A stretch of 64,000 nt of DNA from Deinococcus sedimenti (GTDB lineage: Bacteria; Deinococcota; Deinococci; Deinococcales; Deinococcaceae): positions 38,650 through 102,649 of the forward strand of contig NZ_BMQN01000011.1 in NCBI RefSeq assembly GCF_014648135.1, written 5' to 3'. The position numbers and the translations under genes were made by a program. Shown one piece after another: positions 56,813 through 64,000 of this stretch. How positions within the stretch are numbered: the stretch's first letter is position 1; every line of letters begins with the position of its first letter. The notes under the pieces are model-generated. The model had not been told where the DNA came from. It did not search any database and saw nothing but the letters and a program-made list of their open reading frames with translations.

Positions 56813-57523
56813 ATGGCCAACGTGTTCCTCACCCCAGCCCCGCAGCGGCGCACGCCGACCCCGCTCGCCCCGGAACTCGCCCTGCTCATCTACGGGAACC
56901 ATCAGCGCAGCGCGATCCTCAAACATCCCGTGCACGACACGCCGCAGGGGTACGTGCTCGGGCCGGGCCAGCTGCTCAGCCGCGAGGACCACCAGCGCCT
57001 CGTGGACTTCACCGCCGGGACTGGGTTGACCTTCACGGCGCCGACGACGCTGGCCACCGGGTTGCACTGCGTGTGCTGGTGGGTGCCGCCCCACGAGCGG
57101 CCCCTGCTGTTCGACGCGAAGTACGACGCCGCCCGCACCATCGCGCGCCTGAGCGGCGTGCCCGTCCCGCACCCCGGCCTGGTGTTCACCGCGTCCCGGG
57201 ACGGCCTGCACGTGTACGCCGTGCGCGGCGACCAGCGCCCCACCCCGGACACGGCCCTGTGCCACGCGCCGTACTGGAACATGTTCAGCACCGCGCAGGT
57301 GTGCCGCGGCACCACCCTCTACCCCAGCCGTTTCACGCCGGACACGCAACCCGAGTGGGAAGCGGCGTTCTTCCAGTCGGTGTTCACCGGACCCAGCCGC
57401 ACCGACCGGTACATGAACTGGGGGCGCAGCTACGAGGAACTGCTGACCGAGGCCAGGGCGCAGGGCGCCTTCCCGCAGGGCGTGCTGCTGGACGCCGGGA
57501 AGACCCTGGCCGACCTCGCGTGA
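56813..57523 (+). CDS. PRTRC system protein B, copy 1
   Basis: The 236-residue product has the PRTRC-B pattern: CVCWWVPPHERPLLFDAKYDAARTIARLSGVPVPHPGLVF, ALCHAPYWNMFSTAQVCRGT and FFQSVFTGPSRTDRYMNWG. Function unproven. It shares most of its sequence with the second copy at 59985. Separate promoter-like palindrome from F. Confidence 0.8.
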   Translation: MANVFLTPAPQRRTPTPLAPELALLIYGNHQRSAILKHPVHDTPQGYVLGPGQLLSREDHQRLVDFTAGTGLTFTAPTTLATGLHCVCWWVPPHERPLLFDAKYDAARTIARLSGVPVPHPGLVFTASRDGLHVYAVRGDQRPTPDTALCHAPYWNMFSTAQVCRGTTLYPSRFTPDTQPEWEAAFFQSVFTGPSRTDRYMNWGRSYEELLTEARAQGAFPQGVLLDAGKTLADLA

Positions 57524-57527
57524 GGGC

Positions 57528-57549
57528 TGGCCCACCTTGGGGTGGGCCA
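57528..57549 (+). promoter_or_regulatory. Start-adjacent palindrome 23
   Basis: Arms TGGCCCACC/GGTGGGCCA, centre TTGG. Serves ATG 57560. Confidence 0.8.
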
Positions 57550-57559
57550 CCACGCGCGC

Positions 57560-57748
57560 ATGGAGGAGCCCTCATGCCCCGACTTCACCCCGACCCTGCG
57601 CGCCCTGCTGCCGAGCGGCACGCGCGTCATCCCCGCGCCCAAAGCGGCCGACCTGCAATCCCCCGACCTGAAACGCCTGACCGTCACCCTGAGGCAGAGC
57701 GGAGCCAGTCCCGCGCAGAGCAGCCCACTCGCGCCCCTGTTGCTCTGA
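57560..57748 (+). CDS. Short ORF in -1 frame ahead of PRTRC F copy 2
   Basis: The 62-residue product starts MEEPSCPDFTPTLRALL and ends SPLAPLLL. Strong third-position GC; the -1 frame then carries F copy 2 from just after its stop. Its start is fixed by the palindrome, while the competing ATG at 57574 begins a low-quality frame. Confidence 0.5.
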   Translation: MEEPSCPDFTPTLRALLPSGTRVIPAPKAADLQSPDLKRLTVTLRQSGASPAQSSPLAPLLL

Positions 57749-57774
57749 TCCCGACCGTTCCCCGCCCGGATGGC

Positions 57775-58722
57775 GTGACGCCCCTGATCCTGGATGCGGA
57801 CCTGCGCAGCCTGGACGCCCGCGTGCAGCTCGCCCTGCACCAGGACCCGGCAGACGTGCTCCGCGCCCTGTTCCGGGATCTCCTCCCCGACGAACCGGGC
57901 AGCGCCCGGACCCTCCAGGCGGAACTCGACCTGATCGCGCCCCTCACCGATGCCGAGGTGCACCTCAACGCCTGCGCGGACGAGGTGACGGTCTCCGTGA
58001 CGGCGGCCCCGAACGGCTTCACGTACCTGCCCGCCCTGCACGCGGCCCTCGCGCGGCGTGACCCGCACGTCCTGCCCGGGATTCTCGCGGCGCTCGAAGA
58101 TCACTCCGCGCGCCTCACCCCGCAGTTCGGCCCGCGTGAAGCACATGGGCTGGCCGAGCAGTGGCACCACGAGGACCGCGTCATCGAGGACCTCCTTCAG
58201 GAGCACCCGCAGTGGGATGCCCTGAAGAAGCGGGATGTCATCCGCCTCGCGCGGCGCCGCGGCATCCCCCACCCCTGGGTGGTGCGTGACGAGATGCCCT
58301 GGCCGTACCTGCGGGACGTGCCGGGCCTCGACGAGACTGTGGCGCGCCTGCGACCCCTCATCCCGGACTTCCCGGCCCTGCAGCCTCTCCTGCGTGCCCT
58401 CCCGGAACTGCGCGAGGCGCATGGCGCCCTGCCGGCCATGACGGAAGCGGAGTGCGGCAGCGGTCTGCTCGACCACCTGCCCAGCCGGGCGTATAGCCCT
58501 CTGGAGGAAGGGGCAAGCGCGATGGTGGACGTGCTCGACGAGGTGATGGAACTGCACTGGCAGGGCGGGGAGACCGGCGCGTCCCTGCACCTCGTCCTGC
58601 ACGACTGCGACGCGGACCGCGCGCGGCTCACGGACCTGCTCACGCACGCCCCGCGCGTCGACGCGGCCCTGAACCGCATCCACGACGCGCTCGTCGCCGC
58701 CGAAGACCAGTGCGGCCCGTGA
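57775..58722 (+). CDS. PRTRC system protein F, copy 2
   Basis: The product of about 315 residues aligns with copy 1: TPLILDADLRSLDARV, LARRRGIPHPWVVRDEMPWPYLR, LLRALPELREAHGALP. GTG 57775 lies 27 nt after the short ORF stop; coding character again begins a little earlier (ALIPTVPRPDG). Followed by the Xre-RES pair, which separates it from PRTRC B copy 2. Confidence 0.6.
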   Translation: MTPLILDADLRSLDARVQLALHQDPADVLRALFRDLLPDEPGSARTLQAELDLIAPLTDAEVHLNACADEVTVSVTAAPNGFTYLPALHAALARRDPHVLPGILAALEDHSARLTPQFGPREAHGLAEQWHHEDRVIEDLLQEHPQWDALKKRDVIRLARRRGIPHPWVVRDEMPWPYLRDVPGLDETVARLRPLIPDFPALQPLLRALPELREAHGALPAMTEAECGSGLLDHLPSRAYSPLEEGASAMVDVLDEVMELHWQGGETGASLHLVLHDCDADRARLTDLLTHAPRVDAALNRIHDALVAAEDQCGP

Positions 58723-58749
58723 CGACAGGGGAGAGCCCGACGCGGGCAC

Positions 58750-58807
58750 GTGGCACCGTGGGGATGCCACCTCCCACCGTGGCCAGGTGGCATCCCCACG
58801 ATGCCAC
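58750..58807. repeat. 23-bp inverted repeat after PRTRC F copy 2
   Basis: 58750-58772 and 58785-58807 pair at 22 of 23 positions (GTGGCACCGTGGGGATGCC start), with a 12-nt centre. It can form a very stable hairpin or a large operator just upstream of the toxin-antitoxin promoter. The arms again contain TGGC/GCCA ends. Confidence 0.75.
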
Positions 58808-58871
58808 CCGTGGACCAGAGTCAGGCTGGACGGGGAAGGTCTGACCGCTGCGCGGCTGACCTTCAATACGT

Positions 58872-58900
58872 AGTTTGAAACTGCTAAAATGAAGCAGGCA
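58872..58900 (+). promoter_or_regulatory. Toxin-antitoxin promoter with internal palindrome
   Basis: TTCAAT, a 17-bp spacer holding AGTTTGAAACT (a near palindrome), then TAAAAT. This is a conventional promoter, more AT-rich than its surroundings; the palindrome is a likely operator for the antitoxin. Confidence 0.55.
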
Positions 58901-58939
58901 AGATGGGCACCGCCTGTGCCCACCCCCGGAGGTCCCCCC

Positions 58940-59386
58940 ATGACCCACACCTTCACCCCCACCCGTACCGTCCCCCCACTCCCCGGCACGACCCTGCTCG
59001 GCCTGACGGCCACCACGCTCCTCGAACTCGGCGACGCCGCCCGCCAGGGCTTCCAGACCGCCGCGCTCGAACGCTTCGCCCGCCACCTCGGCCTCACCCT
59101 CGCCGACACCCTCGACCTCATCCGGCTCAGCGAGAGCACGTATCACAGCTACCGCCGCAAGGGGAAACCCCTCAGCAGCGACGACAGCACCCAGCTCTAC
59201 CACCTCGCCCGCGTCACCGAAGCCGCCGAAGCCTACTTCCAGAGCGTCACCGAAGCCCACCGCTGGCTCATGACTCCCCGCGCCACCTTCGGCGACCACA
59301 CGCCCCTCCAGTTCGCCTTGCTGCCCGGCGGCGCCGAGTACGTCACGACCGTGCTCAGCCGCCTGGAACACGGCGTGTATACGTGA
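58940..59386 (+). CDS. Xre/MbcA-like antitoxin with DUF2384-type C-terminus
   Basis: The 148-residue product has a helix-rich N-terminal part with TLADTLDLIRLSESTYHSYRRKG (DNA-binding helix-turn-helix type) and a C-terminal toxin-binding segment, ARVTEAAEAYFQSVTEAHRWLMTPRATFGDHTPLQFA, the pattern of antitoxins paired with RES toxins. GGAGG at 58928-58932 sets ATG 58940. Its GTGA overlap with the toxin gene couples the two. Confidence 0.85.
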   Translation: MTHTFTPTRTVPPLPGTTLLGLTATTLLELGDAARQGFQTAALERFARHLGLTLADTLDLIRLSESTYHSYRRKGKPLSSDDSTQLYHLARVTEAAEAYFQSVTEAHRWLMTPRATFGDHTPLQFALLPGGAEYVTTVLSRLEHGVYT

Positions 59387-59892
59387 GCCTCACGCTTCAC
59401 CGCATCAGTCGCCTCCAGTACGCCCAGCACCCTGACCTCGCTGAACACGGGTATGGCGCCGCGCTGTACGGCGGCCGCTGGAACAGCCCTGACCCCGGCA
59501 TGGTGGCCAACCGCCGCCTGATCTACACCAGCGACACGCTCGCGCAGGCCATGCTCGAAGTGATCGTGCACGTCGACAGCCCCGTGCTGAGCAGCGTCCC
59601 GCACGCCTTCGTGCGCTTCCAGGTGAATGAAGCGTTCATCAGTGACCTCGACGTCACCCAGCTCCCGCTCAGCTGGAACGCCCACCCGGGCACCCCCGCC
59701 ACGCAAGTGATCGGCGACCAGTGGTTCGACGAGTGGATCTCCCCGGTGCTGCGCGTGCCGTCGGTCATCCTGCCCCTGAGCGTGTACGGGCCCGGGCAGA
59801 GCAACTACCTGATCAACACCCGGCACCCCCAGATCACGCAGGCGGTCACCCTGCTGGGCTTCGAGCCCCTGCCGTTCGACCCGCGCCTCTGA
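59383..59892 (+). CDS. RES-domain toxin (NAD+-depleting)
   Basis: GTG 59383 overlaps the antitoxin stop. The 169-residue product has the RES-family hallmarks: LHRISRLQYAQHPDL, GGRWNSPDPGMVANRRLIYTSDTLAQAMLEVIVH with Arg, Glu and Ser of the name motif, and WFDEWISPVLRVPSVILP. RES toxins degrade NAD+ when the antitoxin is lost, which stabilises the plasmid. Confidence 0.9.
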   Translation: MSLTLHRISRLQYAQHPDLAEHGYGAALYGGRWNSPDPGMVANRRLIYTSDTLAQAMLEVIVHVDSPVLSSVPHAFVRFQVNEAFISDLDVTQLPLSWNAHPGTPATQVIGDQWFDEWISPVLRVPSVILPLSVYGPGQSNYLINTRHPQITQAVTLLGFEPLPFDPRL

Positions 59893-59951
59893 GAGCATCG
59901 GGCATGGTGCGGGTCGCATAGTCCGAACACTGGCCATCACGCGCCCAGTCC

Positions 59952-59974
59952 TGGCCCACCCTGGCGGTGGGCCA
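59952..59974 (+). promoter_or_regulatory. Start-adjacent palindrome 24
   Basis: Arms TGGCCCACC/GGTGGGCCA, loop CTGGC. Preceded by AGTCC. Serves ATG 59985. Confidence 0.8.
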
Positions 59975-59984
59975 GTGCACGCCC

Positions 59985-60713
59985 ATGTCCTTCCAGGTCA
60001 CGTATCCACCCAGCCCCGCTGAGCTCATGCCCCGGCCTCTCCTGCCCACCCTGGCCCTGCTGATCTACGAGCGGGCCGGTCAACACGGCAGCGAGGTCCT
60101 CCTGCGTAAGCACGCCGTGCGGCAGGACGAGGGCGCGTGCACGCTCGGACCTGCCCAGGCGCTCACCCGCGCGGATGTCACCGACCTCACCCGTCTCCTC
60201 GCCGGTCATGGCCTGCAGCGCACCCGCCCCACGACCCTCGCGGTCGGCCTGCAGTGCGTCGCCTGGTGGCGGCCGCCCGGCCTGCGCCCCATGCTCTTCG
60301 ACGCGAAGTACGCCCAGTCCAAGAGCGTCGCGCGTCTGTCCGGCGTCCCTGTCCCTCACCCAGGTCTGGTCTTCGTCGCCACGCCCGGCACCCTCAAGGT
60401 GTACGCCGTCACCGGGGACGCCCCACCCACCGACGACACGCCCCTGATGCACGCCCCGTACTGGAACATGTTCCCCGGCGGGCAGCTGTGCCGCGGCACC
60501 ACCCGCTACCCCGACGCGTGCACCCCCACCGCGCAGGACGACTGGGAGACCGCGTTCTTCCAGTCCGTGTTCACCGGCCCGAGCCGCACCGACCGGTACA
60601 TGAACTGGGGCAAGAGCTACGAGGAACTCCTCGACGCCGCCCTGACCGCCGGGACGTTCCCCGAACAGGTCCTGATTCCCGCTGGACTGACCCTCGCGCA
60701 AGCCCTGAGCTGA
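59985..60713 (+). CDS. PRTRC system protein B, copy 2
   Basis: The 242-residue product aligns with copy 1: LQCVAWWRPPGLRPMLFDAKYAQSKS, PLMHAPYWNMFPGGQLCRGTT, FFQSVFTGPSRTDRYMNWGKS. The identical final stretch and different N-terminus point to an older duplication with divergence. Lies before the ThiF gene, its usual neighbour. Confidence 0.8.
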   Translation: MSFQVTYPPSPAELMPRPLLPTLALLIYERAGQHGSEVLLRKHAVRQDEGACTLGPAQALTRADVTDLTRLLAGHGLQRTRPTTLAVGLQCVAWWRPPGLRPMLFDAKYAQSKSVARLSGVPVPHPGLVFVATPGTLKVYAVTGDAPPTDDTPLMHAPYWNMFPGGQLCRGTTRYPDACTPTAQDDWETAFFQSVFTGPSRTDRYMNWGKSYEELLDAALTAGTFPEQVLIPAGLTLAQALS

Positions 60714-60726
60714 ACCCTGAGAGTCC

Positions 60727-60746
60727 TGGCCCCCTCACGGGGGCCA
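60727..60746 (+). promoter_or_regulatory. Start-adjacent palindrome 25
   Basis: Arms TGGCCCCC/GGGGGCCA, loop TCAC. The ten following bases, CGCGGCCGTC, are shared with palindromes 3 and 20. Serves ATG 60757. Confidence 0.8.
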
Positions 60747-60756
60747 CGCGGCCGTC

Positions 60757-61545
60757 ATGCACACCCTGACCTTCGACCCCAAGGAACCCGTCCGCCTCAT
60801 CCTCGTGGGCGTCGGCGGCACCGGCAGCCTCATGCTCACGCACCTCGTCCGCCTCGATCAGGCCGTCCGCGCCCTCGGCGGCGCCGGGCTGCACGTCACC
60901 GCGTTCGACCCGGACGTGGTGAGCGAAACGAACCTCACCCGGCAGAACTTCGCCCCCGCCGACATCGGCCGCCACAAGGCCACCGTCCTCGTGGAGCGCT
61001 GCAACCTGTACGCGGGCCTGTGCTGGGATGCCTACCCCCGCACCCTCCAGGACGGGGACGTGAAGGGCGCGCACGTCGTCATCAGCTGCGTGGACAGCGC
61101 CCAGAGCCGCCGCGCCATCCACGCTGCCTTCCGCGCCCAGCCCCCGCAGTACTGGCTGGACTGCGGGAACGACGCCACCACCGGACAGGTCATCCTCGGG
61201 CAGGTCCGCCCCTGCCCCACCCGCCTCCCGCACGTCCTCGACCGCGACCCCAGCATGCTCACCGGCACGGATGACGACCGGCCCAGCTGCTCCGCCGCCG
61301 AGGCACTCACCCGCCAGCACCTGTTCATCAACCCGGCCGTCGCCCTTCAGGCCGCGCAACTCCTCGGGGAACTCCTCCTGAACGCGAAGACCCCCACGTG
61401 CGGGGCGTTCATCAACCTCGCCGAGCCACTGCGCGTGGTCGCGCTCCCCGTGCCGGACGGGCAACCCGAGGTGCCGCGCGCGCGTCGCCCCAAACCCCTG
61501 CTCAAAGCCCGCCGGGAGCGCCGCCCCCGCCGCACCGCCGCATGA
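60757..61545 (+). CDS. PRTRC system ThiF-family protein
   Basis: The 262-residue product is an E1-like adenylating enzyme: nucleotide-binding GVGGTGSLM near residue 18, HVTAFDPDVVSETNLTRQNFAPADIG, KATVLVERCN, VISCVDSAQSRR and YWLDCGNDATTGQVILG. ThiF/E1 enzymes activate C-termini of small ubiquitin-like or sulfur-carrier proteins; the substrate in PRTRC is unknown. The Arg/Lys-rich tail is an addition. ATGA overlap with the next ORF. Confidence 0.88.
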   Translation: MHTLTFDPKEPVRLILVGVGGTGSLMLTHLVRLDQAVRALGGAGLHVTAFDPDVVSETNLTRQNFAPADIGRHKATVLVERCNLYAGLCWDAYPRTLQDGDVKGAHVVISCVDSAQSRRAIHAAFRAQPPQYWLDCGNDATTGQVILGQVRPCPTRLPHVLDRDPSMLTGTDDDRPSCSAAEALTRQHLFINPAVALQAAQLLGELLLNAKTPTCGAFINLAEPLRVVALPVPDGQPEVPRARRPKPLLKARRERRPRRTAA

Positions 61546-61748
61546 CGGCCTCCGACCGACCGCAGGCCACCGTCCCGACCATCTCCGAGGAGGAGTTCGC
61601 CACATGGCTCGACTCGCACCGTACCCGGCAGCCCCCGCTCCGCACGCTCGCCCCCGACACGCTCACCCGCGTCCTGGTCACCCTCACACGGACGCAGGAG
61701 CGGACGCCGCCCGACCCGCGCTTGCCCCCACCCCCCCTGCTGCCCTGA
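61542..61748 (+). CDS. Short ORF in -1 frame ahead of PRTRC F-like copy 3
   Basis: The 68-residue product starts MTASDRPQATVPTISEEEFA and ends LPPPPLLP, overlapping the ThiF stop. As in the other two copies, the F-like frame is -1 relative to it and opens right after its stop (CTG CTG CCC TGA). Confidence 0.5.
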   Translation: MTASDRPQATVPTISEEEFATWLDSHRTRQPPLRTLAPDTLTRVLVTLTRTQERTPPDPRLPPPPLLP

Positions 61749-61774
61749 CCACCCCCCGCACGGCACCCCTGAAC

Positions 61775-62782
61775 GTGCCCCGCGCGCACCGCCTCCCCAC
61801 CGGGTACGTCACCCGCCCCGTGCAGGAGGGCGTCATGGACGCCGCGTGCACCCTCGCCCTGCAGCTCACCCAAGCAGGCCTCATCCCCCGCCGCGCCCCC
61901 CGTCCGGGCGAGACGCCAGAGTCGTACATCCTGAACTCGTACGTGGAGACCTGGCGGACAGATCTCAGCACGCCGGACGTACTCCTCGATGTCACCCTCC
62001 TGTGCGGGTACTCGCAACACAACACGGCCACCATCGGCATGGAGGTCCTGCCCCAGTCCGGCCGGGTGCTGGACCTCCGGGCCCTGCGCGCGGATCTGCG
62101 TGCCCGGGACCGGCACCTGTTCGGCGCCCTGATGTTCACCCTGCGCGCAGCCCTCGCCCCGTACCAGCCCGTCTTCACCGGTCAGGACGCCGTCCAGGGC
62201 GAGGAAGCCCTACGGTTCGGGGAGATGTGGTGGGATGACCACCTCGAAGCGCTCAGTGAAGCCGAACACGCGGAACGTACCCAGGAGCCCCGCGCGCGGG
62301 ACCTGTGCGGCTGGCTGCAGCGCCAGGGCGCACCGACGCCCTACGACCTGGGCCGCACGTACCCCATGGACACGTGGACTGCGCCAGACGACGTGGCCCG
62401 CTCCCTCCAGGCCCGCCTGCACGCGCACCGCGCGGTCCCAGGGCTGACGGAGGCCGCGGACCTGCTCGCGCACCTCGCCACGCTGCCCTTCGAGTGGCGC
62501 ACCACGCGCGCCTGGGCCGAGGACCGCCTGCACCCGGGCGTGATCGACGTGGTGATCTGCCAGGACACCCCGGACCGGGACCCCGTGCTGGAATTCCACC
62601 GGGACGTGACCGACATGCTGGGCATCCCACACACGGAGAGCACCGTCGAATCCCTGGCCATGCTCGAAGTCCGCGACTGGGCTTCACACGAGGCCGCGCT
62701 GAAATATTTGCGCGCGGTCGCGGACGTGCAGGCCCGCACGCGCCTCATGTGGGACGCGCTCACCCGCGGCGCCACCTCGTGA
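61775..62782 (+). CDS. PRTRC system protein F-like, copy 3 (divergent)
   Basis: The product of about 335 residues shares position and the VPRAHRLPTG-type N-terminus with F but has diverged (SYVETWRTDLSTPDVLLDVTL, LQRQGAPTPYDLGRTYPMDTW). GTG 61775 is a working start; Met20 (VMDAACTLALQL) is an alternative. It ends the PRTRC cassette; a terminator-like hairpin follows at 62824. Confidence 0.5.
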   Translation: MPRAHRLPTGYVTRPVQEGVMDAACTLALQLTQAGLIPRRAPRPGETPESYILNSYVETWRTDLSTPDVLLDVTLLCGYSQHNTATIGMEVLPQSGRVLDLRALRADLRARDRHLFGALMFTLRAALAPYQPVFTGQDAVQGEEALRFGEMWWDDHLEALSEAEHAERTQEPRARDLCGWLQRQGAPTPYDLGRTYPMDTWTAPDDVARSLQARLHAHRAVPGLTEAADLLAHLATLPFEWRTTRAWAEDRLHPGVIDVVICQDTPDRDPVLEFHRDVTDMLGIPHTESTVESLAMLEVRDWASHEAALKYLRAVADVQARTRLMWDALTRGATS

Positions 62783-63085
62783 CGGGGGTCGCACTAGAGT
62801 TGGAACGGAGACTTACGCTAAGGGCCGTGTGCTGGGGGGGCGAGAACCCCCAGCACACGGCTTGCCTAGCCTCTCCGCCGTTAGCTCAGAGACATGGGCA
62901 CCTGCGGGTAGTAACCAGATTCACCCAAAAACAGCCGTTAAGAGAAAATCCTCTTCTGGGACTAAGTTCGCAGAATCATCATACTGCGTACTCTTTTGGC
63001 CCGAACCACCTCTGTACCGGACATCTTGCCTTCAAGCCGCGCCTGGCGCGTGAAATGGCGTGCTCAGCAGCCTGATCAGTGCGGG
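62783..63085. other. Intergenic region before the transposase
   Basis: Apart from the terminator at 62824-62861, the sequence is of lower GC and holds no gene. The stretch 62870-63000 (with CAAAAACAGCCGTTAAGAG) may include the end of the insertion sequence whose transposase follows, but no inverted repeat could be matched because the other end is outside the window. Confidence 0.45.
62824..62861 (+). terminator. Terminator-like hairpin after PRTRC
   Basis: GCCGTGTGCTGGGGG (62824-62838) pairs perfectly with 62847-62861, 8-base loop, followed by TTGCC without a long U-tract. The stem is 15 bp. Confidence 0.65.
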
Positions 63086-64000
63086 TCACTCGGGGAGATT
63101 CCACCGCAGGGCATGGCACAGCCGCTCGGCGCCGTACCGCACGAGGCTCATGGCCGCCCGGCCATGAGCCTTCACCTTGACCGGAACCTGCGCCTGGAGC
63201 CACACGCCCACCCGGAGGCAGCTGATCCAGGCCAGGACGACCAGCCCGAACAGACGTTCCAGCCGGTCCAGGCGGGTGATGCCGGTCCGCTCCACATCGA
63301 ACCCGCGGACCTTGAGGCTCGCGAACGTGCACTCCACCGACCAGCGAGCCCGGTACAGCACGCAGGTGTCCCACACGCTGAAATCCGTGGCAATGGCCAC
63401 CAGGTCCCCTGCGGGGGACCTGGTGGCCACGACCTGCATCACCTCACCGTAGACGTACGCCTTTTCAGCCATGCACCGCACCTCCCCAACCTTCAGATCA
63501 CCGAACCACGCGTCCACGCGCAGTTCGTCGATCACAGCGTTCTTTCGGATGCGGATGGCCCGTTTGATGCCCTTACGCCTCAGGAAGCGGAACCACTCCC
63601 CACCGATGAACTCCCGGTCAGCGACCAGGCCCTTCCAGCGGCCCGCTGGAAGGGTCTTCAGGAGTCGTGAGACCAATTGGATGCGCCGGACCGTGCCGCT
63701 GTTGCCGTCGTGATCGAGAGCGGTCCAGACGAGCGGCACCGTGTACCCGTGCAACACGACGCCGAGGAACAGGAGGTTCAGGGGCGACTCGCCACGCTCC
63801 CAGGTCGTCCGGTCCATGCTGAGCAGAAGTTTCCCAGGGGGCAGCAGGGCCAGCAGGAAGGCCAGGAACACCGGTCCGGTCAGCTGGGGATCCCGCCATC
63901 CTCGTTCCACCCGGCGTTTCTTCGCGTTGAGGGACCTTGCTCCAGGCAGGTGGGCGCACAGGTCACTCTGGTTCACGCTCCTCGCGGTCACCATCGCGAA
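63086..64000 (-). CDS. IS4-family transposase (N-terminus outside window)
   Basis: Read on the - strand, the frame stays open to the right edge. From Met at 63994 the visible part has LLLSMDRTTWERGESPLNLLFLGVV (first catalytic Asp), GLVADREFIGGEWF (second Asp) and ARWSVECTFASLKVRGFDVE (catalytic Glu in the Y-x-x-R-W-x-x-E motif), the complete DDE triad of IS4-type transposases. About 30 N-terminal residues probably lie beyond 64000. It is intact as far as seen, so the element may be active. Confidence 0.9.
   Translation of the reverse strand, partial: FAMVTARSVNQSDLCAHLPGARSLNAKKRRVERGWRDPQLTGPVFLAFLLALLPPGKLLLSMDRTTWERGESPLNLLFLGVVLHGYTVPLVWTALDHDGNSGTVRRIQLVSRLLKTLPAGRWKGLVADREFIGGEWFRFLRRKGIKRAIRIRKNAVIDELRVDAWFGDLKVGEVRCMAEKAYVYGEVMQVVATRSPAGDLVAIATDFSVWDTCVLYRARWSVECTFASLKVRGFDVERTGITRLDRLERLFGLVVLAWISCLRVGVWLQAQVPVKVKAHGRAAMSLVRYGAERLCHALRWNLPE

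Noticed and set aside
31969..60746. Integron-like gene cassettes or CRISPR repeats as an explanation of the repeated palindromes
   Set aside because: Spacing between copies follows gene length, stems lack attC R/L boxes, no integrase gene is seen, and the fixed 10-nt link is to start codons, not gene ends. There are no uniform spacers as in CRISPR.

Overview
The window looks like part of a large plasmid or megaplasmid of a Deinococcus-type bacterium. The signs are very high GC with strong third-position GC, a two-OB-fold single-stranded DNA-binding protein of Deinococcus type, many genes with a -10 box ending 6 nt before the start codon (leaderless expression), and near absence of housekeeping genes. 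There are no tRNA, rRNA or CRISPR features.

Layout. (1) 0-5 kb: the start of a P-loop ATPase on the - strand, an AT-rich repeat region resembling an origin or operator zone, then five co-oriented genes ending in a primase-polymerase. (2) 5-12 kb: ssb, small metabolic genes, and two large genes whose products look RNA-polymerase-directed: one with a sigma-70 region-2-like N-terminus and one with a GreA-like C-terminus. Two copies of a roughly 110-nt structured repeat bracket 6.3-11.9 kb. (3) 12-30.8 kb: a conjugation-type (type IV) secretion locus with VirB9-, VirB10-, VirB2-, VirB3-, VirB4-, VirB5- and VirB6-like proteins, VirD4 and a VirB11-like ATPase, plus a MerR-like regulator. A degenerate insertion element carrying an Imm51-like immunity gene interrupts it. 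No relaxase was recognised. (4) 30.9-32 kb: a gene-free, locally AT-rich kilobase with repeated TGGTACCA sites. (5) 32-45 kb: a run of mostly small, unknown, co-oriented genes plus a ParB-like protein, a MoxR/VWA pair, a Toprim protein, a decayed DnaQ-like protein and a DpdA/TGT-like transglycosylase. (6) 45.4-47.5 kb: a partition locus with a Phd/YefM-ParA fusion, ParB and a tandem 186-bp centromere-like repeat. (7) 47.5-62.8 kb: a 1732-residue methyltransferase-helicase and a PRTRC cassette (E, C, F, B, ThiF) with duplicated B and F genes and an inserted Xre-RES toxin-antitoxin pair. (8) an IS4-type transposase at the right edge.

The most striking feature is regulatory. Between 31.9 and 60.8 kb, 25 start codons are preceded by a palindrome beginning TGGCC and ending GGCCA (GGCCC in two cases), always followed by exactly 10 nt and then ATG. 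The interior of the stem varies with compensating changes. In the secretion region and at two other genes, seven starts instead carry GTCACCCC-N9-YANNNT followed by 5-7 nt. Both classes place a CA (or TA) dinucleotide at -12/-11 relative to the start, within 1 nt. These look like two families of leaderless-type promoters or operators, and the plasmid's own sigma-like and Gre-like proteins are candidate partners. That link is inference. Protein family names given here come from motif recognition by eye, not from database searches.
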